DNA from: Candidatus Viadribacter manganicus | GTDB taxonomy: Bacteria; Pseudomonadota; Alphaproteobacteria; Caulobacterales; Aquidulcibacteraceae | DNA length: 64,000 bases | Reading direction: 5' to 3' | NCBI RefSeq assembly: GCF_001679665.1 | Contig: NZ_CP013244.1 | Coordinates: forward strand, 1,178,001 to 1,242,000 | In this document: in pieces, positions 24,768 to 32,574 of the stretch | How positions within the stretch are numbered: position 1 is the first letter of the stretch | Layout of the letters: the number at the start of each line of letters is the position of its first letter | Made by a program: the position numbers and the translations under genes | Notes under the pieces: generated by a model | Database searches by the model: none | What the model was told of the DNA's origin: nothing | What the model saw: the letters and a program-made list of their open reading frames with translations, nothing else

Positions 24768-25274
24768 ATGACGAAGCTTTCGATGCACGCCGTGAGCGCG
24801 CCCGTATTCGTGCGCATGCTCAAGAATTTGTCGTCGATCCTGACGAGCGCTGAGAAGCAAGCGAAGGCCAAAGGCTACGATCCGACGGTTCTGCTGAACG
24901 CGCGCCTGGCGCCGGACATGTTTCCACTGACCCGCCAAATCCAAATCGCAACCGATCACGCCAAGGGCTGCGTTGCGCGCCTCGCCGGCAAACAGATCGA
25001 AGCGATCGAAGATACCGAGACAACGTTCGCGGAACTGCAAGCGCGCATCGCCAAAGTTCTAGCGATGGTCGAGAGCTATCAGCCCGAACAATTCGAGGGT
25101 GCTGAGAACCGCGAGATCACGATCAAAATCCCGAACATGGAATTGAAGTTCTCGGGTCTCGATTACGTGAACCAGTGGGCGATGCCGAACTTCTATTTCC
25201 ACTGCGTGACGGCCTACGACATCCTGCGCGCCAACGGCATCGATCTTGGCAAGAAAGACTTCCTGATCGGCTGA
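24768..25274 (+). CDS. DUF1993 family protein
   Basis: 168 residues. The N-terminal 'Ser-Ala-Pro-Val-Phe-Val-Arg-Met-Leu-Lys-Asn-Leu' helix, the 'Asp-Met-Phe-Pro-Leu-Thr-Arg-Gln' segment, and the C-terminal 'Asn-Phe-Tyr-Phe-His-Cys-Val-Thr-Ala-Tyr' motif match the DUF1993 family. Members have a DinB-like four-helix fold and unknown function. It is cytoplasmic and lies between two related small membrane proteins with gaps of 3 bases on each side, a tight three-gene unit. Confidence 0.85.
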   Translation: MTKLSMHAVSAPVFVRMLKNLSSILTSAEKQAKAKGYDPTVLLNARLAPDMFPLTRQIQIATDHAKGCVARLAGKQIEAIEDTETTFAELQARIAKVLAMVESYQPEQFEGAENREITIKIPNMELKFSGLDYVNQWAMPNFYFHCVTAYDILRANGIDLGKKDFLIG

Positions 25275-25277
25275 TCG

Positions 25278-25565
25278 GTGCAAAGACGGCCCCATATCGG
25301 TTCCGCCGGATCTGACCTCGCGTTCGCGCTCTTGGCGTTAATCGCGGGTTGGGCCGGGCTAGCGCTCACCTTTCCGGCGCTCGTGCTCTTATGCGCGCTG
25401 GCCTCGTGGGGCTGGACGCGGCGGCGGCCCTTGGCGGCATTGCCCCTCAATCAAAGGCTGATCCAGGGCGCAATTTCTGTGACGATGATTGCGGTGGTGG
25501 TGGCCCTCGCCTATTGGATCGGCCTCGGACTTGGAGGACATGCGCGTGAGCTTTCGCCGGATTGA
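25278..25565 (+). CDS. small membrane protein, paralogue of the gene at 24486
   Basis: 95 residues, GTG start 3 bases after the DUF1993 stop. Three hydrophobic segments; it shares with the 24486 gene the Ser-(Glu/Asp)-Leu-x-Phe-Ala-Leu motif, a Trp-Thr-Arg before the second half, and an Ala-Tyr-Trp-Ile-Gly-Leu ending. Its last 26 bases overlap the pgk start, so translation may feed into pgk. The two small proteins look like a duplication flanking DUF1993. Confidence 0.55.
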   Translation: MQRRPHIGSAGSDLAFALLALIAGWAGLALTFPALVLLCALASWGWTRRRPLAALPLNQRLIQGAISVTMIAVVVALAYWIGLGLGGHARELSPD

Positions 25566-26733
25566 AGATGCACCGAATGGCGCAAACGCGCTCGTCCGGG
25601 TCGATTTCAATGTTCCCATGGCCGATGGCAAGGTCAGCGACGATACGCGCCTGCGCGCCGCCGTGCCGACGATCAAAGCGCTCACCGACAAACAATGCAT
25701 CGTGATGCTGGTGGCGCACTTCGATAGGCCCAAAGGCGTGCGCCGCTATCCTGAAATGTCGCTCGAAAAAATCGTCGAGCCGCTGAGCGTCATGCTGGGA
25801 CAGCCAGTGCGGTTCGTTGAGGATTGCATCGGCGAGCCGGTTCGCAAAGCGCTCGACGCAGCGAGCAAGGGCGACGTGTTGCTGCTCGAAAACGTCCGCT
25901 TCCACGCCGGCGAAGAAGCAAACGACGCGAGCTTTGCAAAAGAGCTCGCCGCCCACGCCGAGATTTTCGTCAACGACGCCTTCTCGGCCGCGCACCGCGC
26001 GCACGCCAGCACTGAAGGCGTGACACAATTTCTGAAGTCCTATGCCGGCAAGCAAATGGAACGTGAGCTTGATGCGCTAGAAGCGGCGCTCGGCACGCCC
26101 AAACGTCCGGTGCTCGGCATCGTCGGCGGCGCAAAGGTCTCGACCAAGCTCGAACTGCTGCAAAACTTGATCAACAAGCTCGACAAGCTCGCTATCGGCG
26201 GCGGCATGGCCAACACCTTCCTCTACGCGCAAGGCGTCGAGATCGGCGGTTCACTTGCCGAAAAAGACATGGCGGACACCGCGCGCGAAATTCTCGCCGC
26301 CGCCAAGGGCAAGTGCGAAATCCTGCTGCCGCTCGATGTCGTGGTCGCGAAAGAAGTGAAGCCGCACGCGCAAGCGCGCATCACCGGCCTTGACGACATC
26401 GGCGCCGACGAAAAAATCTTGGACGCCGGCGAAAAGACCGTGCGCAAACTGCGCGACGCGATGAAACATTCGCACACCTTGATCTGGAACGGCCCGCTCG
26501 GCGTCTTCGAAGTGCCGCCGTTTGACCAAGCGACGGTGATTGCCGCCCAAGAAGCGGCCGAACTCGCCAAGAGCGGCAAGCTGGTCGCGGTTGCTGGCGG
26601 CGGCGACACGGTCGCTGCGCTCAACCACGCAGGTGTCAGCGAAGATTTTACATTCGTAAGCACGGCCGGTGGCGCGTTTCTCGAATGGATGGAAGGCAAA
26701 CCACTGCCAGGTGTTGAGGCGCTCAAGCGCTAG
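25540..26733 (+). CDS. pgk: phosphoglycerate kinase
   Basis: 397 residues. The ATG at 25540 has a perfect GGAGG two bases upstream and lies inside the end of the preceding small gene. Signatures: Leu-Val-Arg-Val-Asp-Phe-Asn-Val-Pro near the N-terminus, Gly-Gly-Ala-Lys-Val-Ser-Thr-Lys in the hinge region, and Gly-Gly-Gly-Asp-Thr-Val-Ala-Ala in the nucleotide domain. It makes ATP from 1,3-bisphosphoglycerate, the step after gap. Confidence 0.97.
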   Translation: MRVSFRRIEDAPNGANALVRVDFNVPMADGKVSDDTRLRAAVPTIKALTDKQCIVMLVAHFDRPKGVRRYPEMSLEKIVEPLSVMLGQPVRFVEDCIGEPVRKALDAASKGDVLLLENVRFHAGEEANDASFAKELAAHAEIFVNDAFSAAHRAHASTEGVTQFLKSYAGKQMERELDALEAALGTPKRPVLGIVGGAKVSTKLELLQNLINKLDKLAIGGGMANTFLYAQGVEIGGSLAEKDMADTAREILAAAKGKCEILLPLDVVVAKEVKPHAQARITGLDDIGADEKILDAGEKTVRKLRDAMKHSHTLIWNGPLGVFEVPPFDQATVIAAQEAAELAKSGKLVAVAGGGDTVAALNHAGVSEDFTFVSTAGGAFLEWMEGKPLPGVEALKR

Positions 26734-26744
26734 GAGAAATAATC

Positions 26745-27290
26745 ATGACGTCACTGCAAGACATTCAACTGAAGCGCATCGACGGCGGCGTCGACACCCT
26801 CGCCGCGCACAAGGGCAAGGTGCTCTTGATCGTCAACGTCGCGTCAAAATGCGGACTGACGCCGCAATATGCTGGACTTGAGAAGCTCTACGAAGATAAG
26901 CGCGCTTCGGGCCTCGAAGTGCTGGGCTTCCCGGCCAACAACTTCCTCGGCCAAGAACCGGGCAGCGATGCCGAGATCGCCGATTTCTGCGCTTCGACCT
27001 TCGCTGTGCAGTTTCCGATGTTCTCGAAAGTCTCGGTTGCCGGCGCCGATCAGCACCCGCTCTACGCGGCTTTGATTGCCGCGCAGCCTGCGGCCACTGG
27101 GGAAGGCCCGTTCCGCGAACGCCTTGCAAGCAAGAACCTCGCGAGCAACGCGCCGGACATCCTCTGGAACTTCGAGAAGTTCGTGATCGGCCGCAACGGC
27201 GCCGTCGTCGCCCGCTTCTCACCGGATGTCGGCGCGGACGATCCGCGCCTGGTTTCGGTGCTGGAAGCAGAGTTGGCGAAAGCGGCCTAA
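26745..27290 (+). CDS. glutathione peroxidase family protein
   Basis: 181 residues, thioredoxin-like fold. The active-site sequence Asn-Val-Ala-Ser-Lys-Cys-Gly-Leu-Thr has Cys rather than selenocysteine. Phe-Pro-(Ala)-Asn-Asn-Phe-Leu-Gly-Gln-Glu-Pro and Trp-Asn-Phe-Glu-Lys-Phe give the usual Gln and Trp of the catalytic site. It reduces peroxides with a thiol donor; bacterial Cys-type members often use thioredoxin. It is 11 bases after pgk with AGGAGA upstream, so likely the same transcript. Confidence 0.93.
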   Translation: MTSLQDIQLKRIDGGVDTLAAHKGKVLLIVNVASKCGLTPQYAGLEKLYEDKRASGLEVLGFPANNFLGQEPGSDAEIADFCASTFAVQFPMFSKVSVAGADQHPLYAALIAAQPAATGEGPFRERLASKNLASNAPDILWNFEKFVIGRNGAVVARFSPDVGADDPRLVSVLEAELAKAA

Positions 27291-27324
27291 GACCCCCCGC
27301 ATCGTTAAGAGAAAATCGCGGAAA

Positions 27325-27347
27325 ATCCGGTCCATCACGGACCGGAT
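27325..27347. terminator. perfect palindrome after glutathione peroxidase
   Basis: ATCCGGTCC (27325-27333) pairs with GGACCGGAT (27339-27347) around a 5-base loop, 34 bases after the stop. No T run follows on the plus strand; TTTT follows on the minus strand. It may be a weak terminator or an mRNA-end stabiliser. Confidence 0.4.
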
Positions 27348-27420
27348 AACTGCCCTGCTGCGATACTTTTTCCCCATGCCCCTGCCCGACGTGGCGTTTT
27401 TGCGGAGCCTGGGTTAGACA

Positions 27421-27450
27421 CCCCGCCATCCAATCAAATGACGGGGCGGA
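27421..27450 (+). promoter_or_regulatory. hairpin overlapping the aldolase ribosome site
   Basis: CCCCGCCAT (27421-27429) can pair with ATGACGGGG (27438-27446) with one mismatch. The right arm runs into the GGGGCGGAG ribosome-binding region just before the GTG start at 27454. Folding would hide part of the ribosome site, so expression of the aldolase may depend on opening this stem. The stem is short and the idea is inference. Confidence 0.35.
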
Positions 27451-27453
27451 GCA

Positions 27454-28476
27454 GTGAATCTCGAGGCATTGAACAAAGTCGCGGACGCCATGGTGCAGCC
27501 GGGCAAGGGTATCCTGGCGGCCGACGAATCCACGGGCACGATGGGCAAGCGGATGGAAGCGATCGGCGTGGAAAACTCCGCCGACAACCGCCGCGCCTAT
27601 CGCGAAATGATGTTCAGCGCCAAGGACGCGATGGCGTACGTCTCCGGCGTCATCCTCTATGATGAGACCATCTGGCAGGACGCTGCCGACGGCACGCCGT
27701 TGGTCAAGAAGATCACCGACGCCGGCTCCATTCCTGGCATCAAGGTCGATGAAGGCACGCGCGCGCTCCACGGCGCAAAGCCGGGTGAGCTGATCACGAC
27801 TGGCCTTGATGGTCTCTCAAAGCGCTTGCCGAAATATCACGAACGTGGCGCACGCTTCGCCAAGTGGCGCGCGGTTATCGATCCGACCAACATCTCGCAC
27901 GCCGGCGTGCTCGCAAACGCCCATGCGCTCGCGCGTTACGCCAACCTCTGCCAAGAGTTCGACATCGTTCCGATCGTCGAGCCGGAAGTGCTGATGGATG
28001 GCGATAACGACATCGACACCACCTACGCGGTGACCGAGTGGGTGCTGAAGGAGACCTTCCAGCAGCTCTATTTCATGAACGTGAAGCTCGAAGGCATCGT
28101 GCTGAAGCCGAACATGATCGTGCCGGGCAAGAAAGCCGCCAAGCAAGCCAGCGTCGATGAAGTTGCGCAGAAAACGATCAAGTGCCTGATGGCGTGCGTG
28201 CCGGCCGCCGTGCCGGGCATCGCTTATCTATCAGGCGGACAGTCAGATGAACTTGCGACGGCGCACCTGTCGCGCATGAACGAGATCGGCGGCTTCCCGT
28301 GGCAAATGACCTTCAGCTACGGCCGCGCGCTGCAAGCTGCGCCGCAAAAAGCCTGGAGCGGCAAGGCCGAGAACATCGCCGCGGGCCAAGCCGCGTTCCT
28401 CCACCGCGCCCGCATGAACGGTCTCGCGAGCCAAGGAAAGTGGAACGAAATCCTTGAGCGTCAGCACGCAGCGTAA
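27454..28476 (+). CDS. fructose-bisphosphate aldolase, class I
   Basis: 340 residues, GTG start. A Schiff-base aldolase of the eukaryote-like class I group: Gly-Ile-Leu-Ala-Ala-Asp-Glu-Ser-Thr-Gly-Thr near the N-terminus, Val-Glu-Pro-Glu-Val, and the lysine site Gly-Ile-Val-Leu-Lys-Pro-Asn-Met-Ile. Phe-Ser-Tyr-Gly-Arg-Ala-Leu-Gln appears near the end. It cleaves fructose 1,6-bisphosphate to triose phosphates, feeding gap. A strong terminator follows. Confidence 0.95.
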   Translation: MNLEALNKVADAMVQPGKGILAADESTGTMGKRMEAIGVENSADNRRAYREMMFSAKDAMAYVSGVILYDETIWQDAADGTPLVKKITDAGSIPGIKVDEGTRALHGAKPGELITTGLDGLSKRLPKYHERGARFAKWRAVIDPTNISHAGVLANAHALARYANLCQEFDIVPIVEPEVLMDGDNDIDTTYAVTEWVLKETFQQLYFMNVKLEGIVLKPNMIVPGKKAAKQASVDEVAQKTIKCLMACVPAAVPGIAYLSGGQSDELATAHLSRMNEIGGFPWQMTFSYGRALQAAPQKAWSGKAENIAAGQAAFLHRARMNGLASQGKWNEILERQHAA

Positions 28477-28517
28477 ACGCCAAAGCGTCCGCGCTTAACT
28501 ACGAATGCTCCAAATCT

Positions 28518-28551
28518 AGCCGGGATGTTAAGGCATCCCGGCTATTTTCTT
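28518..28551 (+). terminator. Rho-independent terminator after aldolase
   Basis: A perfect 10-bp stem, AGCCGGGATG (28518-28527) with CATCCCGGCT (28534-28543), 6-base loop, then ATTTTCTT. It closes the gap-pgk-gpx-aldolase region. Confidence 0.85.
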
Positions 28552-28577
28552 GACCAAGTACGCGGGAGTGGCGGCTC

Positions 28578-29339
28578 GTGAATTTGGTTTCTTTCCTGTT
28601 TGGATTCAGCGGGCGCATCAATCGCACGCAATACTGGCTCGGCTGCATGTGCGCCGGCGTCGGCGGCGCAGTGCTATTTTTCATGCTCGCCCTGCTGACG
28701 ATGCCAAACATTGGCGCACCGAAAACCAGCGCAGACGCCATCCAAATTCTGCCGTCGATGGCGCTCACGTTCGCCATCCCGCTCATCCTTATGGGCTGGG
28801 TGGGCTCAGCACTGCAGACAAAGCGCTTCCATGATCGGGGCCGCGGCGGGCTATGGGCGCTGGCGCCCTTCCTGCCGATGACGATGATCGTGACCACCGT
28901 TGTCAGCGGCGCCGCAACCGGCGCCAGCCTCGATCAAGTGATGTCGTCAGCGGCGATGTGGTTGCTGCTCCTGCAATTGGTGAACCTCTTCATGTTCGTC
29001 GATCTTGGCTGCATGCCCGGCAAGCCAGGCCCCAACAGGTTCGGCAATCCGCCCGGCGGCGGCTTGGGCGCCGGCGCGCCCATCAACAGCCCTTCGCCTC
29101 AGTCTGCGCAGGCGAAGGCAACGCCATCCATTCCAGGCATGGCGTCGGCGCAGCCAACGCCTGGCGCCACCTCAACTTGGACAGGCGCCGAAAGCGCCAT
29201 CGAACGCGCTATTGCAGCGCAAGGCAAACCGGCGCCGGCGCCGGCTCTCAAAGCGCCCGCAGCGCGCAGCGGCTTACAGCCAGCCGCGGGCCTGCGCCTC
29301 GCAACCTCCAGCACGTTCGGCCGCAAGGTGACGCAATAG
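28578..29339 (+). CDS. DUF805 membrane protein with Pro/Ala-rich tail
   Basis: 253 residues, GTG start. Residues 1-155 form the DUF805 domain: Phe-Gly-Phe-Ser-Gly-Arg-Ile-Asn-Arg-Thr-Gln-Tyr-Trp at the N-terminus, membrane helices near 22-42, 63-83, 95-115 and 125-142, and Lys-Arg-Phe-His-Asp-Arg-Gly-Arg-Gly-Gly. The last 95 residues are a low-complexity Pro/Ala/Gly/Ser cytoplasmic or periplasmic tail. It is the second DUF805 protein in the window; the first, at 21686, has a cold-shock-like head instead. Confidence 0.8.
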   Translation: MNLVSFLFGFSGRINRTQYWLGCMCAGVGGAVLFFMLALLTMPNIGAPKTSADAIQILPSMALTFAIPLILMGWVGSALQTKRFHDRGRGGLWALAPFLPMTMIVTTVVSGAATGASLDQVMSSAAMWLLLLQLVNLFMFVDLGCMPGKPGPNRFGNPPGGGLGAGAPINSPSPQSAQAKATPSIPGMASAQPTPGATSTWTGAESAIERAIAAQGKPAPAPALKAPAARSGLQPAAGLRLATSSTFGRKVTQ

Positions 29340-29363
29340 GTCCCTCGCGCTAAGACGCGCCAC

Positions 29364-29993
29364 ATGCGTTGTCGCCTCTATCTCATCACGCCGCCAAAGC
29401 TCGACCTCGAGCCGTTCGCGCATGCGCTTGAAGATGCACTGAGCGGCGGCGACGTCGCGTGCGTGCAGCTGCGCTTGAAGGATGTCGCTGACAGCGAAAT
29501 CCTGCGCATCGGCGCGGCGCTCAAACCGATCGTCCAAGCAGCGGACGCCGCCCTCATCATCAATGATCGCCCTGATCTTGCAGTGCGCCTCGACGCCGAT
29601 GGCGTGCACGTCGGCCAAGGCGACGCTTCGTATGCGCAAGCGCGCCGTCTCATGGGCAAAGACCGCATCGTCGGCGTTACCTGCCACAACTCGCGCGATC
29701 TGGGGTACGAGGCGGCGGAAGCCGGCGCCGATTACGTCGCGTTCGGCGCGTTCTATCCAACCGACACTAAGGCGCCCTCGCATTGGGCTGAGGCGGAGAT
29801 CTTGAGCATCTGGCAAGAGACAATGGAAACACCCTGCGTCGCCATTGGCGGCATTACGGTCGAGAACGGCGAAGCCCTCGTCCAAGCGGGCGCCGATTTT
29901 CTCGCCGTGTCAGCCGGTGTCTGGGCTCACCCGCAAGGTCCGCGCGCGGCGGTGGCGGCATTCAACGTTCTGTTTGATCGCGCCAAGGCGTAA
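29364..29993 (+). CDS. thiE: thiamine phosphate synthase
   Basis: 209 residues, TIM barrel. It joins hydroxymethylpyrimidine pyrophosphate and thiazole phosphate into thiamine phosphate. Signatures: Gln-Leu-Arg-Leu-Lys near 30-40, [24 protein letters not shown], and Ala-Ile-Gly-Gly-Ile-Thr. No thiamine riboswitch is visible in the 24-base gap upstream, so regulation is probably not through its own leader. Confidence 0.93.
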   Translation: MRCRLYLITPPKLDLEPFAHALEDALSGGDVACVQLRLKDVADSEILRIGAALKPIVQAADAALIINDRPDLAVRLDADGVHVGQGDASYAQARRLMGKDRIVGVTCHNSRDLGYEAAEAGADYVAFGAFYPTDTKAPSHWAEAEILSIWQETMETPCVAIGGITVENGEALVQAGADFLAVSAGVWAHPQGPRAAVAAFNVLFDRAKA

Positions 29994-30019
29994 GCTTGAG
30001 GCGCTAACAGGAGCGCCCG

Positions 30020-30487
30020 ATGACCAATGCCCAAGACAAGCTCACCGCCCTTCGCGCAGAAGCGCGCAAGCGCCAGGAGCCGGACGCCCCTCTTGCGCCG
30101 CGAACCTGGGGCGAACGCGCGGCCGATGCGGTCGCCAGCGTCGTCGGCTCATGGCGCTTCATCACGATCCAGAGCGCGCTGCTGATCGCGTGGATCGCCT
30201 TCAACGCGATCAGCTCCAGCCGCGTCGATCCCTACCCGTTCATCCTGTTGAATTTGCTGCTATCGTTTCAAGCCGCTTACACAGCGCCCATCATCATGAT
30301 GAGCCAGAACCGGCAATCGGACATCGACCGCCGCCGCAACGTCGAAGACTTCGACATCAATCGCAAAGCCGAACTTGAGATCGAAACGCTGCACGAAAAG
30401 ATCGATCTGCTGCGCGAGCGTGAGATCGCCGCCCTCACGTCTGCGGTCGAACGGCTGACGCGACTTTTGGAAGAAAGGCGCAGCTGA
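30020..30487 (+). CDS. DUF1003 membrane protein
   Basis: 155 residues. Two membrane helices (about 47-65 and 72-92) with the family segment 'Gly-Ser-Trp-Arg-Phe-Ile' before helix 1 and 'Asp-Pro-Tyr-Pro-Phe-Ile-Leu-Leu-Asn' between helices. An 'Asn-Arg-Gln-Ser-Asp-Ile-Asp-Arg-Arg' motif and a C-terminal coiled coil (about 115-150) follow. DUF1003 proteins are widespread and uncharacterised. AGGAGC precedes the start. Confidence 0.88.
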   Translation: MTNAQDKLTALRAEARKRQEPDAPLAPRTWGERAADAVASVVGSWRFITIQSALLIAWIAFNAISSSRVDPYPFILLNLLLSFQAAYTAPIIMMSQNRQSDIDRRRNVEDFDINRKAELEIETLHEKIDLLREREIAALTSAVERLTRLLEERRS

Positions 30488-30535
30488 CGCCCAGGTAAAC
30501 TTGCAGGCCGCCTACGACAAGCGCAGGCTCCCATT

Positions 30536-31777
30536 ATGGCGGACCAAAACCCACCCCCACCGATCCTGCAGCTTACGCCGCTCAATCCGGATTTCCGCGA
30601 CGATCCGCACGCGATCTACCGTCGCTTGCGCGAGTCTCATCCAGTCTATCGTGACGAGATGGCGGGCTCCAACATCGTCACGCGCTACAAGATCGCGCGC
30701 GAAACGCTGAACGATCGCACAATGTTGCGAGGGCCAGATAAGGTCGATCCGCCCGGCCCCTTCACTCAGCGTTTGGTCGAAACCTTCGAACGCGATCCCC
30801 AAACCGGCGAGCCGCGCACCAATTCCATCCTCTTGATGGACGAGCCACACCACTCGCGTGTGCGTCCGCCAATCGCCAAGGCGCTCTATGCGCGCGCCGC
30901 CAAGTGCAAGCCACTCGTCGATGAAATCATCGATGAGAAGTTTGGCGCCGTTGAACCCAAAGGCGGCTTCGATCTTTTGAGCGAGTTCGCCATTCCACTC
31001 CCCATCGACGTCATCGGGGCCATTCTCGGCGTTGACGTCGAGCGACGGGCGGAATTCCGCGATTGGTCCGAAGGCGTCATCCAGGTGCTGAACCCGTTTC
31101 GGACGCCCGAGCAGACTGCGTATTTGGAGCGCGCCGGCGAAGCGATCCGCAACTATTTCGAAGCGCAGATCGCGGAACGGCGCGCAAACCCACAAGATGA
31201 TCTCATCACCGATGTGGTGCGGTTGCAGGCGGCAGGCGCGGAACTGAAGGACGCCGAGATCGTCTCAAACCTCATCGGGCTACTGGTTGGCGGCAATCTC
31301 ACCACCAGCGATCTCATAGGCAACGGCGTCTATGCGTTGCTCACTCACCCAAACGAACTCGCAAAACTTAAGGCAGATCCCTCGATTGTCGCGCAGGTCG
31401 TCGAAGAGGTGCTGCGCTATGACGGCCCGGTGGACATCACCGCGCGCGTGACGCCGCGCGACATGGAAATCGGCGGCTGCCCGATGAAGGCGCGCCAATC
31501 GGTGATCACATTGCTGCGCTCGGCCAATCACGATCCGGATGTGTTCGAAAATCCGGACGTGTTCGACGCCTCGCGCAAACCGGGCCCGCACATCGCATTT
31601 GGCGGCGGCTCGCACATTTGCATCGGCGCGCCACTGGCGCGCATCGAAGCGCAAGCTGCACTGTTAAAGCTGTTTCAGCGATTTCCAAACCTGCGCTTGG
31701 CGCGCCCGAACGAAAAGCCCGAAAGGCGCACACTGCCCTTCTTCAACGGCATCCAGCGGCTCGACGTCCTGATCTAA
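30536..31777 (+). CDS. cytochrome P450
   Basis: 413 residues, soluble bacterial type with no membrane anchor. Haem-ligand loop Phe-Gly-Gly-Gly-Ser-His-Ile-Cys-Ile-Gly with the Cys near residue 362. The K-helix Glu-Val-Leu-Arg-Tyr has the usual Glu-x-x-Arg. The I-helix reads Gly-Gly-Asn-Leu-Thr-Thr-Ser-Asp, with Thr-Thr but Gly-Asn instead of the usual Ala-Gly-x-Glu/Asp. Substrate unknown; no ferredoxin or reductase gene is adjacent, so redox partners must be encoded elsewhere. The stop overlaps the convergent TIR gene by 4 bases. Confidence 0.95.
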   Translation: MADQNPPPPILQLTPLNPDFRDDPHAIYRRLRESHPVYRDEMAGSNIVTRYKIARETLNDRTMLRGPDKVDPPGPFTQRLVETFERDPQTGEPRTNSILLMDEPHHSRVRPPIAKALYARAAKCKPLVDEIIDEKFGAVEPKGGFDLLSEFAIPLPIDVIGAILGVDVERRAEFRDWSEGVIQVLNPFRTPEQTAYLERAGEAIRNYFEAQIAERRANPQDDLITDVVRLQAAGAELKDAEIVSNLIGLLVGGNLTTSDLIGNGVYALLTHPNELAKLKADPSIVAQVVEEVLRYDGPVDITARVTPRDMEIGGCPMKARQSVITLLRSANHDPDVFENPDVFDASRKPGPHIAFGGGSHICIGAPLARIEAQAALLKLFQRFPNLRLARPNEKPERRTLPFFNGIQRLDVLI

Positions 31778-32571
31778 ACGTCTTGGCTCCAATTGGAGGC
31801 GCGCACCGCCGCGAGGTGGCGCTCAAACACCAGCTTTTCCAGATCGTCGCCATCGCCCGGCAAAAATGCGTGCTTCTGCCAATAGCCACGTCCAGGACGA
31901 CCCGTATCTTTGCTCACGACAAGCACATCGAGCGGCGGCTCGCGCCGGCGGCGGCATTGCTCCGCGATCGCATCGAGCGCGCCCCAAAGCGAGTGCTGAT
32001 CGAATTCACCGATATGAAGCTCTTCCTCCGCCGCGGCGGCGCGAAGCGCTTCTTCCGCTTCCTTGTACGTGAACGGATCGCCGCCGCTCAGCGCGCGCTC
32101 AACCAGCAAAGCGCGGATGAGATCGACCATCGCTTCCTTCTGACCGCCGGCGCGCAAGCGCCCATTGCGGGCAAGGTTTTTCTTGCCGATCAACAAACCA
32201 AGTCGCAGCAGCACCTTTTGAACTTCAGGGTGATCGGGTGAACCGTCCCATTGTGTGAGGTCGGCCGATTGCAATGCATCAAACGGCGGGATCAGCGCGC
32301 AAGGGTGGATCGTGACGGGCACGAGAATGCCGCGCTCCAACCCGATCGTCGCCTCACGGATCACCCAATGCGACGACACCGCCGCAAAACTCCAGCACAC
32401 AATCACGGCGCGCGCCTTCTCGATCTGCTCGAGAATGCGCGCCTCCCACTCCATGGCGACTTCGATACCGGCGTCGAACCAAACCGGCGCGTCGAGATCA
32501 AGTAGCAGTGTGTAGAGAGCCTCAACGCGAGCTTTGTCCTCGCGTTTGTATGAAATGAAGATGTCACTCAT
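31774..32571 (-). CDS. TIR-domain protein with an unfamiliar C-terminal module
   Basis: 265 residues. Residues 1-130 are a bacterial TIR domain: Ile-Phe-Ile-Ser-Tyr-Lys-Arg-Glu-Asp, then Val-Trp-Phe-Asp-Ala-Gly-Ile, and Ser-His-Trp-Val-Ile-Arg-Glu-Ala, whose Glu fits the NADase position. After a linker, about 170-265 form a second module with Phe-Thr-Tyr-Lys-Glu-Ala, then a Cys-containing helix, then Leu-Asp-Val-Leu-Val-Val-Ser-Lys-Asp-Thr-Gly-Arg-Pro-Gly. That last pattern recurs in bacterial proteins of unknown role, some near restriction or defence genes (recalled, not searched). It lies 3 bases after the OPT transporter. A role in NAD-dependent defence or signalling is possible. Confidence 0.85.
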   Translation of the reverse strand: MSDIFISYKREDKARVEALYTLLLDLDAPVWFDAGIEVAMEWEARILEQIEKARAVIVCWSFAAVSSHWVIREATIGLERGILVPVTIHPCALIPPFDALQSADLTQWDGSPDHPEVQKVLLRLGLLIGKKNLARNGRLRAGGQKEAMVDLIRALLVERALSGGDPFTYKEAEEALRAAAAEEELHIGEFDQHSLWGALDAIAEQCRRRREPPLDVLVVSKDTGRPGRGYWQKHAFLPGDGDDLEKLVFERHLAAVRASNWSQDV

Positions 32572-32574
32572 GCG

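Noticed and set aside
26833..27771. 312-codon minus-strand frame over glutathione peroxidase and the aldolase start
   Set aside because: Crosses two well-supported plus-strand genes and an intergenic palindrome; composition typical of antisense frames.
29340..29363. Thiamine riboswitch before thiE
   Set aside because: The gap is only 24 bases, too short for the element.
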